A program made the position numbers and the translations under genes. From JBBRBB01 sp963830175 (GTDB lineage: Bacteria > Bacteroidota > Bacteroidia > Chitinophagales > Chitinophagaceae): DNA of 64,000 nt. Location of the stretch: NCBI GenBank assembly GCA_963830175.1, contig CAWHKV010000007.1, positions 186,001 through 250,000 of the forward strand, read 5' to 3'. Shown here piece by piece: positions 57,190 to 64,000 of this stretch (position 1 is its first letter; every line of letters starts with the position of its first letter). The notes beneath the pieces are model-generated. The model was not told the origin of the DNA and did not search any database. It saw nothing but the letters and a program-made list of their open reading frames with translations.

Positions 57190-58522
57190 ATGAATGAAAA
57201 TGCCACGGTAAGTAATAAATATTTCAATCAAAATTCATTACAGTTAGTACAAGATCCAAACATCCGTAATTCTGATTTCTTAATTGATTTTTCTGAAAGA
57301 TTTTCAGGATACGCAGTAGGCAAAGATTTCTTTCAATCCCTCGTTAAATATCTAACAGAATTAACCCGGCTGGATTATGTTTTTGTTGGCGAGCTGAATG
57401 AAGCTGAAGATGGGCATGCTGAAATAAAAACAATGGCAGTTACCGCCTTTGGCAATAAGGCTGATAATTTTACTTATCCCCTGCCCGATGGACCATGCGA
57501 ACAGGTTATTAAGGGCACCCTTTATGCATATCCTAAAGCTTGCAGGTTAACATTCCCAAAAAATAAAACGATTGCAGATTTTAATGTGGAAGGCTACATT
57601 GGATTTCCACTGTATAACGTTTCAGGCAAAGCATTCGGCCTTATAGCAGTTATGCATGAAAAGGAAATTGAAAACGCTGAATACATTTCAGCCTTATTAA
57701 AATTTGTTGCAAAACGTGCTGAATTTGAACTCGACCGCTTAAAATATGAAACTGATTTAATTAAAATAAATCAAAGCCTCGAACAAAAAAATCATGAGTT
57801 GCAGCGCAGCAATGATGAACTCGCTGCATTTAGCTTTATTGCCAGCCACGACCTGCAGGAACCACTTAGAAAAATTCAGGCCCTTCGCCTCCCGCATTAA
57901 TGAGCTTAATGGTAATAGCATGAGTAATGCAGCCGAGGATTACCTTGCAAGGATTGAAAGGACTGCTGCCCGTGCAAAATCGCTTATAAACGATTTAATT
58001 CTGTACTCTCAAACCAATATTTCTCAGGCAACATTTTCTAATACAGACCTAAATCAATTATTAGAGAAAGTTAAAGAAGACCTGCAAGATGCCATTGAAG
58101 AAAAAAAAGCTGTTATTGAGCATGAGGAACTTCCCTCATTGAATGTAATTGAATTTCAGTTTGAACAATTGTTCACAAACCTTTTATCAAATTCGCTGAA
58201 ATTTAAAGACGATACCCATCCCCTCTCAATAAAAATCACTTACACCATCTCAGACGGTAAAGAAATTTTAGTAAATAACAGTACCGGTAAATTCCATAAA
58301 ATTTCATTTACTGATAATGGAATTGGATTTAAGCAGGCATACTCTGATAAAATATTCGGAATCTTTCAACGCTTACATTCAAAAGAAGCCTTTACAGGTA
58401 CTGGCATTGGTTTAACTATTTGCCGTAAAATTGTCGAAAATCACAAAGGTTTTATTCAAGCCGAAAGCCAGCCAGGTAAAGGAGCCACCTTCAATATATT
58501 TATTCCGGTAGATTTAAAATAA
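57190..58522 (+). CDS. GAF-domain sensor histidine kinase (frameshifted as sequenced)
   Basis: About 443 residues after repair: a GAF-like sensor domain (about 25-175), a coiled coil, HisKA with the phosphorylated His220 (FIASHDLQEPLRKIQ), and an HATPase_c domain with LLSNSLKFKD (N box), FTDNGIGF (G1) and FTGTGIGLTI (G2). The first frame stops at 57900 and the second continues from within it. Deleting one C of CCC at 57881-57883 gives RKIQAFASRINELN, matching the family. With the upstream receiver it forms a probable two-component pair. Confidence 0.9.
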
Positions 58523-58622
58523 CACAGCGCTAAGTAACAAAACTATTTTTAAGGGTGTTAATATTTAGCGGCATTATACACATTTGTGGGTTTCATTAAA
58601 AATGATATAAATCGCTATGCCC

Positions 58623-58630
58623 TATTTTTG
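58623..58630 (+). promoter_or_regulatory. Candidate -7 box of cphB
   Basis: TATTTTTG, a TAnnTTTG match 20 bases before the cphB ATG; no -33 TTTG at the right spacing was found. Confidence 0.4.
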
Positions 58631-58650
58631 TACTAAGCAGATAATGCATT

Positions 58651-59544
58651 ATGAGCATACCCAGAGGTAAACTTATTGCAATAGGCGGGGCAGAGGATAA
58701 AGGAATTAACCAGGATACAGATTACTTACACCGCAATAACCTAAATTTTCTTGAACTTGGCATCTTGCGCCGTATTGTTGAAGAAACTGGCAATGGCAAT
58801 GACTCTCGCATAGAAGTAATTACCACTGCCAGCACCATGCCCAAGGAAGTAGGTGAAAATTATATCTCAGCATTTGAAAAAGTAGGTGCAACGAATGTTG
58901 ATGTAATGAATATTCGTACACGCGAAGATGCACTGCAACCGGAATACCTTCAACGCCTGGATGCCTGCGATGCCATAATGTTTAGTGGTGGAAATCAAAT
59001 GAGGCTTACAGCCATATTTGGTGGTACCAAGTTTTTAAGAAATCTACACAAACGCTACCGCAAAGAAAAATTTGTTATTGCCGGTACCAGCGCCGGTGCA
59101 ATGGCAATGAGCAATACAATGATCTATGAAGGAAGCGCATCGCGTGCGCACCTTAAAGGCGAAGTAAAAATCACAACCGGACTTTGCCTCGTTGAAAATG
59201 TAATTATAGATTCGCACTTTGAAAAACGCGGCAGGTTTGTTCGCCTTGCGCAAGCAGTTTCCACTAACCCGGCCTGTATTGGTATTGGGTTGGGTGAAGA
59301 TACCGGCATGCTAATTACCCAGGGCAACCGCATGGAAGCCATTGGCAGCGGTTTGGTTATAATAATAGATGGTCATGAAATTCAATATAGTAACATTGCC
59401 GACATACCGCATGGCAACCCCATTACAGTAGAAAATTTACTTGTTCATTTCTGTGCAAAAGGAAATGGGTATATAGTTGAAGAAAGAAAGTTTGTCGAAA
59501 AAATGGGGCAGTTAACTACTCCATTCATGACAGATGTTTACTAA
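58651..59544 (+). CDS. cphB: Cyanophycinase
   Basis: A serine exopeptidase (S51-like) that cuts cyanophycin to Asp-Arg dipeptides. The 297-residue protein has the nucleophile Ser147 in GTSAGAMAM and the family region MFSGGNQMRLTAIFGGT. The glutamate/histidine region (VIIDSHFEKRGRFVRL, then GIGLGEDTGM) is also present. Together with cphA at 49.7 kb it completes a cyanophycin make-and-break pair. The dipeptide-cleaving isoaspartyl dipeptidase is not in the window. Confidence 0.95.
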   Translation: MSIPRGKLIAIGGAEDKGINQDTDYLHRNNLNFLELGILRRIVEETGNGNDSRIEVITTASTMPKEVGENYISAFEKVGATNVDVMNIRTREDALQPEYLQRLDACDAIMFSGGNQMRLTAIFGGTKFLRNLHKRYRKEKFVIAGTSAGAMAMSNTMIYEGSASRAHLKGEVKITTGLCLVENVIIDSHFEKRGRFVRLAQAVSTNPACIGIGLGEDTGMLITQGNRMEAIGSGLVIIIDGHEIQYSNIADIPHGNPITVENLLVHFCAKGNGYIVEERKFVEKMGQLTTPFMTDVY

Positions 59545-59637
59545 ACCACGCATCGGTATTTTTACAGGACATAACCACTGTTCTTTCCTTTTTTCCTCTT
59601 TATAAATACCTTACATTTACTTGACGCGGCTATTGAT

Positions 59638-60750
59638 GTGTCAATAAGCAACTTTCTGTTTTCTTTCGTCTTCAAATTTCTAATGATGAATGTTCCTATT
59701 ATAACTGATCCCGTATTCAAACCAAGAAAATATAACAGGATTGAAAAATTTTTTCTTTCATTTATAAAGGATGAGCGTGACCTGCCATTTGTTTACCTGA
59801 TGCTTAGAGTAACATTTACCCTTCCCCCATTAGCTTTGTTATTATACATGCCTTTTATTTCGGGGTGGATGTGGTGGTTAGTAGCGGCATGTTATCTCTT
59901 TTTCACTTTCAGATTACGAACACCTTTCGGCTTAATGATACATTGTGTTACCCACAGGCAGTTTTTTAAAAACAAGTATAAGAATCTGGTATATTATATA
60001 ACCTGGGTGCTTGGTCCTTTTCTGGGGTTAACTCCCGAAACATATTTCAGCCATCACATAGGCATGCACCATGTGGAAAATAATATGCCTGACGATGACA
60101 GCAGTACTATGTTTTACAAACGCGACAGCATAAAAGATTTTCTTAAATATTTTGCCGATTTTTTCTTCACCGGGCTTGCAGGTTTAATAAGTTATTTAAA
60201 CATTCGTAACAGGAAAAAATTGGCACAGCGGGCCTTTAGTGGTGAAATGTATTTTTTTGCCATTTGTATTGCATTGTGTTTTGTAAATCTGCCGGCTACT
60301 TTACTGGTTTTTGTATTAACCTTTGTTTTATCCAGGATGATAATGATGGTAGGCAATTGGACCCAACATTCTTTTATAGATCCCCAGAATCCTGACAGTC
60401 CTTATGGTAACAGCATAACCTGCATTAATGTAAACTATAATCATTTAGCCTGGAACGATGGCTATCACATCAGCCACCATATAAAACCTACAATGCATTG
60501 GACCGAGCATCCCAATTCTTTTCTAAACAATATTGATGACTATGCTAAGAATCGTGCAATAGTATTTAACGGGCTTGATTTTGGACAGGTATTTTTCAAC
60601 CTTATGAAAAACCGTTACGATGTTCTTGCAAAACATTTTGTAAATATTAATGGAATGTTTACAAGTGAGAAAGAAATCATCCGGTTTCTAAAACATCGCA
60701 CAGAAGCTTTTAGCCCCGGTAATTTTTCTGCCCAGGCCGTGGCAGTATAA
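59638..60750 (+). CDS. Fatty acid desaturase-family membrane protein
   Basis: A 370-residue protein with about four transmembrane segments and three histidine boxes: HCVTH, HHIGMHHVE and HISHH. These bind the diiron centre of desaturases/hydroxylases. It would modify lipid acyl or related chains. The frame is open to a GTG at 59638; the ATG at 59683 or 59686 is also plausible. The substrate is unknown. Confidence 0.85.
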   Translation: MSISNFLFSFVFKFLMMNVPIITDPVFKPRKYNRIEKFFLSFIKDERDLPFVYLMLRVTFTLPPLALLLYMPFISGWMWWLVAACYLFFTFRLRTPFGLMIHCVTHRQFFKNKYKNLVYYITWVLGPFLGLTPETYFSHHIGMHHVENNMPDDDSSTMFYKRDSIKDFLKYFADFFFTGLAGLISYLNIRNRKKLAQRAFSGEMYFFAICIALCFVNLPATLLVFVLTFVLSRMIMMVGNWTQHSFIDPQNPDSPYGNSITCINVNYNHLAWNDGYHISHHIKPTMHWTEHPNSFLNNIDDYAKNRAIVFNGLDFGQVFFNLMKNRYDVLAKHFVNINGMFTSEKEIIRFLKHRTEAFSPGNFSAQAVAV

Positions 60751-60795
60751 AATACTTATTATTATCCCTTACATTTAGAAAAATTAATATTCTGC

Positions 60796-61479
60796 ATGAC
60801 AAATAAGATCATTTTACTTGCCTTATTTATTGGGGCTTTTATTTTTATGAGCTTTTTAAGTGACTCTAAAAAGCCCAGGAAGAAAATTATTTTTTTTGGT
60901 GATTCTATTACGCAGGCAGGTGTTGAACCTGGAGGTTACATTACCCTGATGCGCGATATGCTGGGTGCAGATTCCGGCAACTATGAAATAATTGGTGCAG
61001 GTATTGGCGGCAATAAAATCTATGATCTCTATTTAAGAATGAAACAGGATGTGCTGGATAAATCACCAGACATTGTAGTTATTTTTGAAGGTGTAAATGA
61101 TGTTTGGCACAAGTCACTGCTAGGTACAGGAACAGATGCTGATAAGTATGAAAAATTTTACACTGCAGTAATAAAAGATTTACAGGCAAATAATATAAAA
61201 GTGGTGGTTTGCACCCCTGCAGCTATTGGAGAAAAGCATGACTGCACAAACCCACAGGATGGCGACCTTAACAAGTACAGCAATATTATTCGCTCCATTG
61301 CTGGTAAAATGGAAGTTCCTGTTATTGATTTAAGGCAAATATTTTTACAGTACGAGCAACAACATAATACTCAAAATGCTGATCGCGGCGTTTTAACAAC
61401 CGACGGGGTTCACCTTAATGCAGCAGGTAATAAACTTGTTGCCGAAGAAATGTGGAAAGTAATTAAACAGGTTAAATAA
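60796..61479 (+). CDS. SGNH/GDSL-family hydrolase
   Basis: A 227-residue secreted or membrane-anchored esterase-type enzyme. An N-terminal hydrophobic segment (about residues 5-20) precedes block I with the nucleophile serine (FFGDSITQAG), Gly in GIGGNK, Asn in EGVNDVW, and Asp/His in TDGVHLN. The complete SGNH set suggests activity on acyl or acetyl groups. It follows the desaturase by 45 bases and ends next to the convergent T9SS hydrolase. Confidence 0.9.
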   Translation: MTNKIILLALFIGAFIFMSFLSDSKKPRKKIIFFGDSITQAGVEPGGYITLMRDMLGADSGNYEIIGAGIGGNKIYDLYLRMKQDVLDKSPDIVVIFEGVNDVWHKSLLGTGTDADKYEKFYTAVIKDLQANNIKVVVCTPAAIGEKHDCTNPQDGDLNKYSNIIRSIAGKMEVPVIDLRQIFLQYEQQHNTQNADRGVLTTDGVHLNAAGNKLVAEEMWKVIKQVK

Positions 61480-63060
61480 TTATATGCCTATAGTTGCAGC
61501 TTGTGTTCCTTTGCCCTGTTGCGTTACTTTAATAAAATAAACATCCTGCTTAAGGTCTGAAACATTTATAAATACATCTAACGCATTTCCTTTTTGCGTT
61601 TTAATTAATGTGCCATTGGTATTAAAAATCTCAACAACTGAGGCTCCGGCAGCGAAAAAAGACACATGCACCATTTGCATATTTTTCTTAATGGTACAAA
61701 TCTCAGTCGGTGCCATTCCCGCATCACTTTTAGCCAATGCAGTTTTGGTGCGGCAACTAAGTTCGCTAGAGCAATTATCATTATTGTCTTTAAAAATGCA
61801 GGCACTCCGGTAATTCTGGCAATTAAAAAAAGATGATGCCTTTATGGATGATGCTTTGTTGTTTACCACTGCCTGAAAAAATGTTGTAGCACGCTGAACG
61901 ATATATTTTTGAACAGTAGGTTTATCGGTTGTATTTAAACCGAAACCGGATGTAGTTTCCAACCCGTGCCTCATACCACAATCAACATACAATTCGCAGG
62001 GTACGCGTAATTGTTTTTTAAAAGCCTGGTAAATTTTCAACGATCCATAACTCTGCAGGTCGGGCTTATCCTTGTTAGGATTTTTTATGGTATAAGAAGA
62101 TGCTCCATCCAGCAAACAAGTATTATCTGTATTGTATGGTGCATCGGAATAGTACATATTATCTACATAGTAATCTGCAATATTGTCTTTTGAACCATGG
62201 AACATAATTATAGGTGCCAATGGCTGAGAAGGATTGGTAAAATAACTTTGGAACGCAGGGTTAAAAGGTATAACCATAACTCCCCAAAGGTTTAAAACGC
62301 CTTTTATAGAATAATTAATAGTTGAATCGCCATAATAAAAATCTGCATTGATTGAACCTAAATAATTCTTCATATCAGGTACAATCATATCCATCATTTC
62401 CTGGTTGTAATAAGCCACATTCATGGCGGTTGTGCCGGCACCCCCTACAAAAATGTTATTCTGATCAAAACTAAAACCTGGGAACTCCCCATTGTTTTGC
62501 ATTTGTATCATGCTTTTTATAGCGCCCCTCAGGTCTTGAAATGCCCTGTATAGAGAAAGCATGTAGCTGGCAGAAGTTTTGCCACGGTTATCCGGTGCGC
62601 GTGAGGCGTCCATCACACGACCGCGACGGTATTCGACATTCACTGCAATAAATCCACGTTTGGCAAATTCTTTACAATACAAATCCATTCCTAATTGCTC
62701 TTTATTAGAACATTCAGAAAACCCTCCCGGGTGAATTAAGAAAATTATAGGAAGCGCACAACCTGGATAGTCGTGCGTAGCCGGATAATATATATCATAT
62801 TTTAAATCTGAGCCATCCTTAGAACAAGTTGATTCCTTTATGCAATCATCTACGTAAGAAGGGTCGGGTGCAATGTTAGTGCCTCCTGGCTTGGCGTAGG
62901 AAATGTTATTAAGCATAACAATTTCACTGTCGTTAAATTGATCTAAAACAAGATTAGCACTACAATTAAATATGGTTTTTTCTGTTGCAACTTGGCTAAA
63001 TCCCGATTCTGATTTAATTATAAGCGTGGATATGGCTAATAATAATAAAACGTTTTTCAT
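61480..63060 (-). CDS. Alpha/beta hydrolase with T9SS sorting domain, nucleophile not seen
   Basis: About 526 residues from the ATG at 63060 (MKNVLLLLAISTLIIKSESG); the frame is open to 63081. It has a signal peptide, the oxyanion motif LIHPGGFSE, an esterase core, and likely acid and base residues (MFHGSKDNIADY, MRHGLE). A T9SS tail runs from about the last 80 residues. At the nucleophile elbow, where GxSxG is expected, the sequence reads VGGAGTTAMN (62425-62449), without serine. It may be an inactive or altered esterase. The ends abut the convergent SGNH gene. Confidence 0.82.
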   Translation of the reverse strand: MKNVLLLLAISTLIIKSESGFSQVATEKTIFNCSANLVLDQFNDSEIVMLNNISYAKPGGTNIAPDPSYVDDCIKESTCSKDGSDLKYDIYYPATHDYPGCALPIIFLIHPGGFSECSNKEQLGMDLYCKEFAKRGFIAVNVEYRRGRVMDASRAPDNRGKTSASYMLSLYRAFQDLRGAIKSMIQMQNNGEFPGFSFDQNNIFVGGAGTTAMNVAYYNQEMMDMIVPDMKNYLGSINADFYYGDSTINYSIKGVLNLWGVMVIPFNPAFQSYFTNPSQPLAPIIMFHGSKDNIADYYVDNMYYSDAPYNTDNTCLLDGASSYTIKNPNKDKPDLQSYGSLKIYQAFKKQLRVPCELYVDCGMRHGLETTSGFGLNTTDKPTVQKYIVQRATTFFQAVVNNKASSIKASSFFNCQNYRSACIFKDNNDNCSSELSCRTKTALAKSDAGMAPTEICTIKKNMQMVHVSFFAAGASVVEIFNTNGTLIKTQKGNALDVFINVSDLKQDVYFIKVTQQGKGTQAATIGI

Positions 63061-63255
63061 AAAATCAAAGCGTTTAAGCACAAAAATTAATACTCAGTTG
63101 TTATTAAGATACCTTCAAATTTAGAGGGGGTATAAAGATGGTATCAATTAGTAATCATGCATGGGAATGATGATTACATGGTGAAATTATATAAAATCTT
63201 GATTAAAGCATAAAATGGATTTATATACTTACGTAAAATTTTATATTTTATTATT

Positions 63256-64000
63256 TCACAGGTGATTTTGAATACCCTTAAGGCAAATTTTGAGGCTACT
63301 CTTCCAATTATTTGTCTCAATTTGAAAATGGGAGGTTATTTTGCTACAGTCAAGAACTGAATATGCCGGTCGCTTTGCAGGTGTAGGATAAGCTAAAGTG
63401 TTTATTGGCGAAATGATGCAACCGGACCCAATTTGCTTCTTTATTTCTTCTGCAAATTCGTACCAGGTTATAGCCCCACTGTTGCTGTAATGGTATACCT
63501 GTGGTAACGGCATCAATGATTCATTCTGATCGTACAACAATTTTTTGGCAATAGTCATTATTGCTTCTGCAAGGTCTTCGGCATATGTCGGACTACCGGA
63601 TTGGTCATTCACTACAGTTATTTCATTTCTCTCATTCATTAACCGAATCATGGTCTTTACAAAGTTGCTTCCATAAAGACTATAAACCCATGATGTTCTG
63701 ATTATAATACTACGGGAATTGGTTTCCATTGCAAGCCGCTCCCCTTCGCGCTTAGTAAAACCATAATAGTTTACGGGAATGGTAATGTCATCCTCCTTAT
63801 AGGGTTCAATACAATTTCCATCAAATACATAATCAGTAGAAATGTGTATCAAAAGACAATTGTTTTTCTTGCACAGGTCTGCAATTTTTTGAACAGCAAG
63901 TGCATTTACGTTGTAGGCATTTTCCCTGTCGGCTTCAGCTTTGTCAACCCCTGTATAAGCCGCACAATTTATAAAGCAGGCAGGCGTGTGCTGAAGAAAA
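63256..64000 (-). CDS. rfbD: dTDP-4-dehydrorhamnose reductase, 3' part (cut by window edge)
   Basis: Reduces dTDP-4-dehydrorhamnose to dTDP-rhamnose for cell-surface sugars. The visible part has NCAAYTGVDKAEAD, the catalytic YxxxK in YYGFTKREGE and STDYVFDG, typical of RmlD. It enters from beyond base 64000, so the N-terminal NAD(P)-binding motif is not visible. The C-terminal part is complete. No other rhamnose genes are visible. Confidence 0.93.
   Translation of the reverse strand, partial: FLQHTPACFINCAAYTGVDKAEADRENAYNVNALAVQKIADLCKKNNCLLIHISTDYVFDGNCIEPYKEDDITIPVNYYGFTKREGERLAMETNSRSIIIRTSWVYSLYGSNFVKTMIRLMNERNEITVVNDQSGSPTYAEDLAEAIMTIAKKLLYDQNESLMPLPQVYHYSNSGAITWYEFAEEIKKQIGSGCIISPINTLAYPTPAKRPAYSVLDCSKITSHFQIETNNWKSSLKICLKGIQNHL

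Noticed and set aside
63151..63177. Inverted repeat GTAATCAT / ATGATTAC between rfbD and the T9SS hydrolase
   Set aside because: Short AT-rich stem without a T run; could arise by chance and does not fit a terminator.
1..64000. CRISPR arrays, insertion sequences, prophage or integron
   Set aside because: No regular direct repeats with spacers, no transposase or integrase motifs, and no phage structural genes were seen on either strand.

Overview
The window is 64 kb of chromosome from a member of the Bacteroidota, most likely close to Chitinophagaceae. This is inferred from the AT-rich sequence, several proteins ending in a type IX secretion (T9SS) C-terminal sorting domain, the mutY-ssb-gldE-gldD cluster, promoters of the Bacteroidota form (TTTG, about 19-22 bp, TAnnTTTG), weak Shine-Dalgarno signals, several TTG start codons, and an ssrA tag ending GESNFAMAA. 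No phage, integrase, transposase or CRISPR array is visible. The region reads mainly as housekeeping genes with a few accessory secreted proteins.

Layout. 1-2.8 kb: the 5' part of fusA and an OmpA-family protein. 2.9-7.0 kb: a polyprenyl diphosphate synthase, recJ, and convergent radA. 7.4-10.4 kb, minus strand: HU-like protein, a TPR protein, a 31-residue basic bS22/COX24-like protein and RNase G. 10.6-14.9 kb: mutY, ssb, gldE, gldD and a DUF3109 protein. 15-17 kb: universal stress protein and a membrane metallophosphoesterase. 17.3-21.8 kb: parA, parB, a DUF5683 protein and dapB, with a T9SS cargo gene between the last two. 21.8-27.3 kb: two small outer-membrane barrel proteins and a large M36 metallopeptidase. 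27.6-31.4 kb: rpoB on its own, with no rpoC or rplL beside it. 31.6-34.3 kb: an ECF sigma factor overlapping a gene for a membrane/barrel protein, then a PAP2 phosphatase. 34.4-37.8 kb: PepSY-like protein, glycosyltransferase, rseP and tmRNA. 37.8-43.3 kb: a remnant of a T9SS sorting domain and two large T9SS cargo proteins. 43.5-48.7 kb: EcsC protein, a tiny LuxR-type regulator, a radical SAM protein, a flippase and recF. 48.8-59.5 kb: a secreted protein, cyanophycin synthetase, cbpM-cbpA, tRNA-Gln, an ABC permease, tsaD, an RRM protein, a response regulator with a histidine kinase, and cyanophycinase. 59.6-64 kb: a desaturase, an SGNH hydrolase, a T9SS-sorted alpha/beta hydrolase and the 3' part of rfbD.

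How the genes connect. GldD and GldE are gliding/T9SS-associated factors, and at least five proteins here carry T9SS sorting domains (genes at 19.7, 23.4, 38.0, 40.7 and 61.5 kb). CphA and CphB together would make and degrade cyanophycin, a nitrogen store. RecJ, RadA, RecF, MutY and SSB give the window many DNA repair functions.

Data quality. Five genes (recJ start, rseP, the propeller gene's signal peptide, the 48.8 kb secreted protein and the histidine kinase) each make a normal protein only if one base is added or removed next to a short homopolymer. This suggests residual indel errors more than real gene loss. I saw no clear novel defence or biosynthetic system. The most interesting loose ends are the isolated rpoB, a perfect 11-bp inverted repeat just upstream of RNase G, the sigma-factor/barrel pair, a T9SS hydrolase that seems to lack its catalytic serine, and a T9SS-domain remnant beside ssrA.
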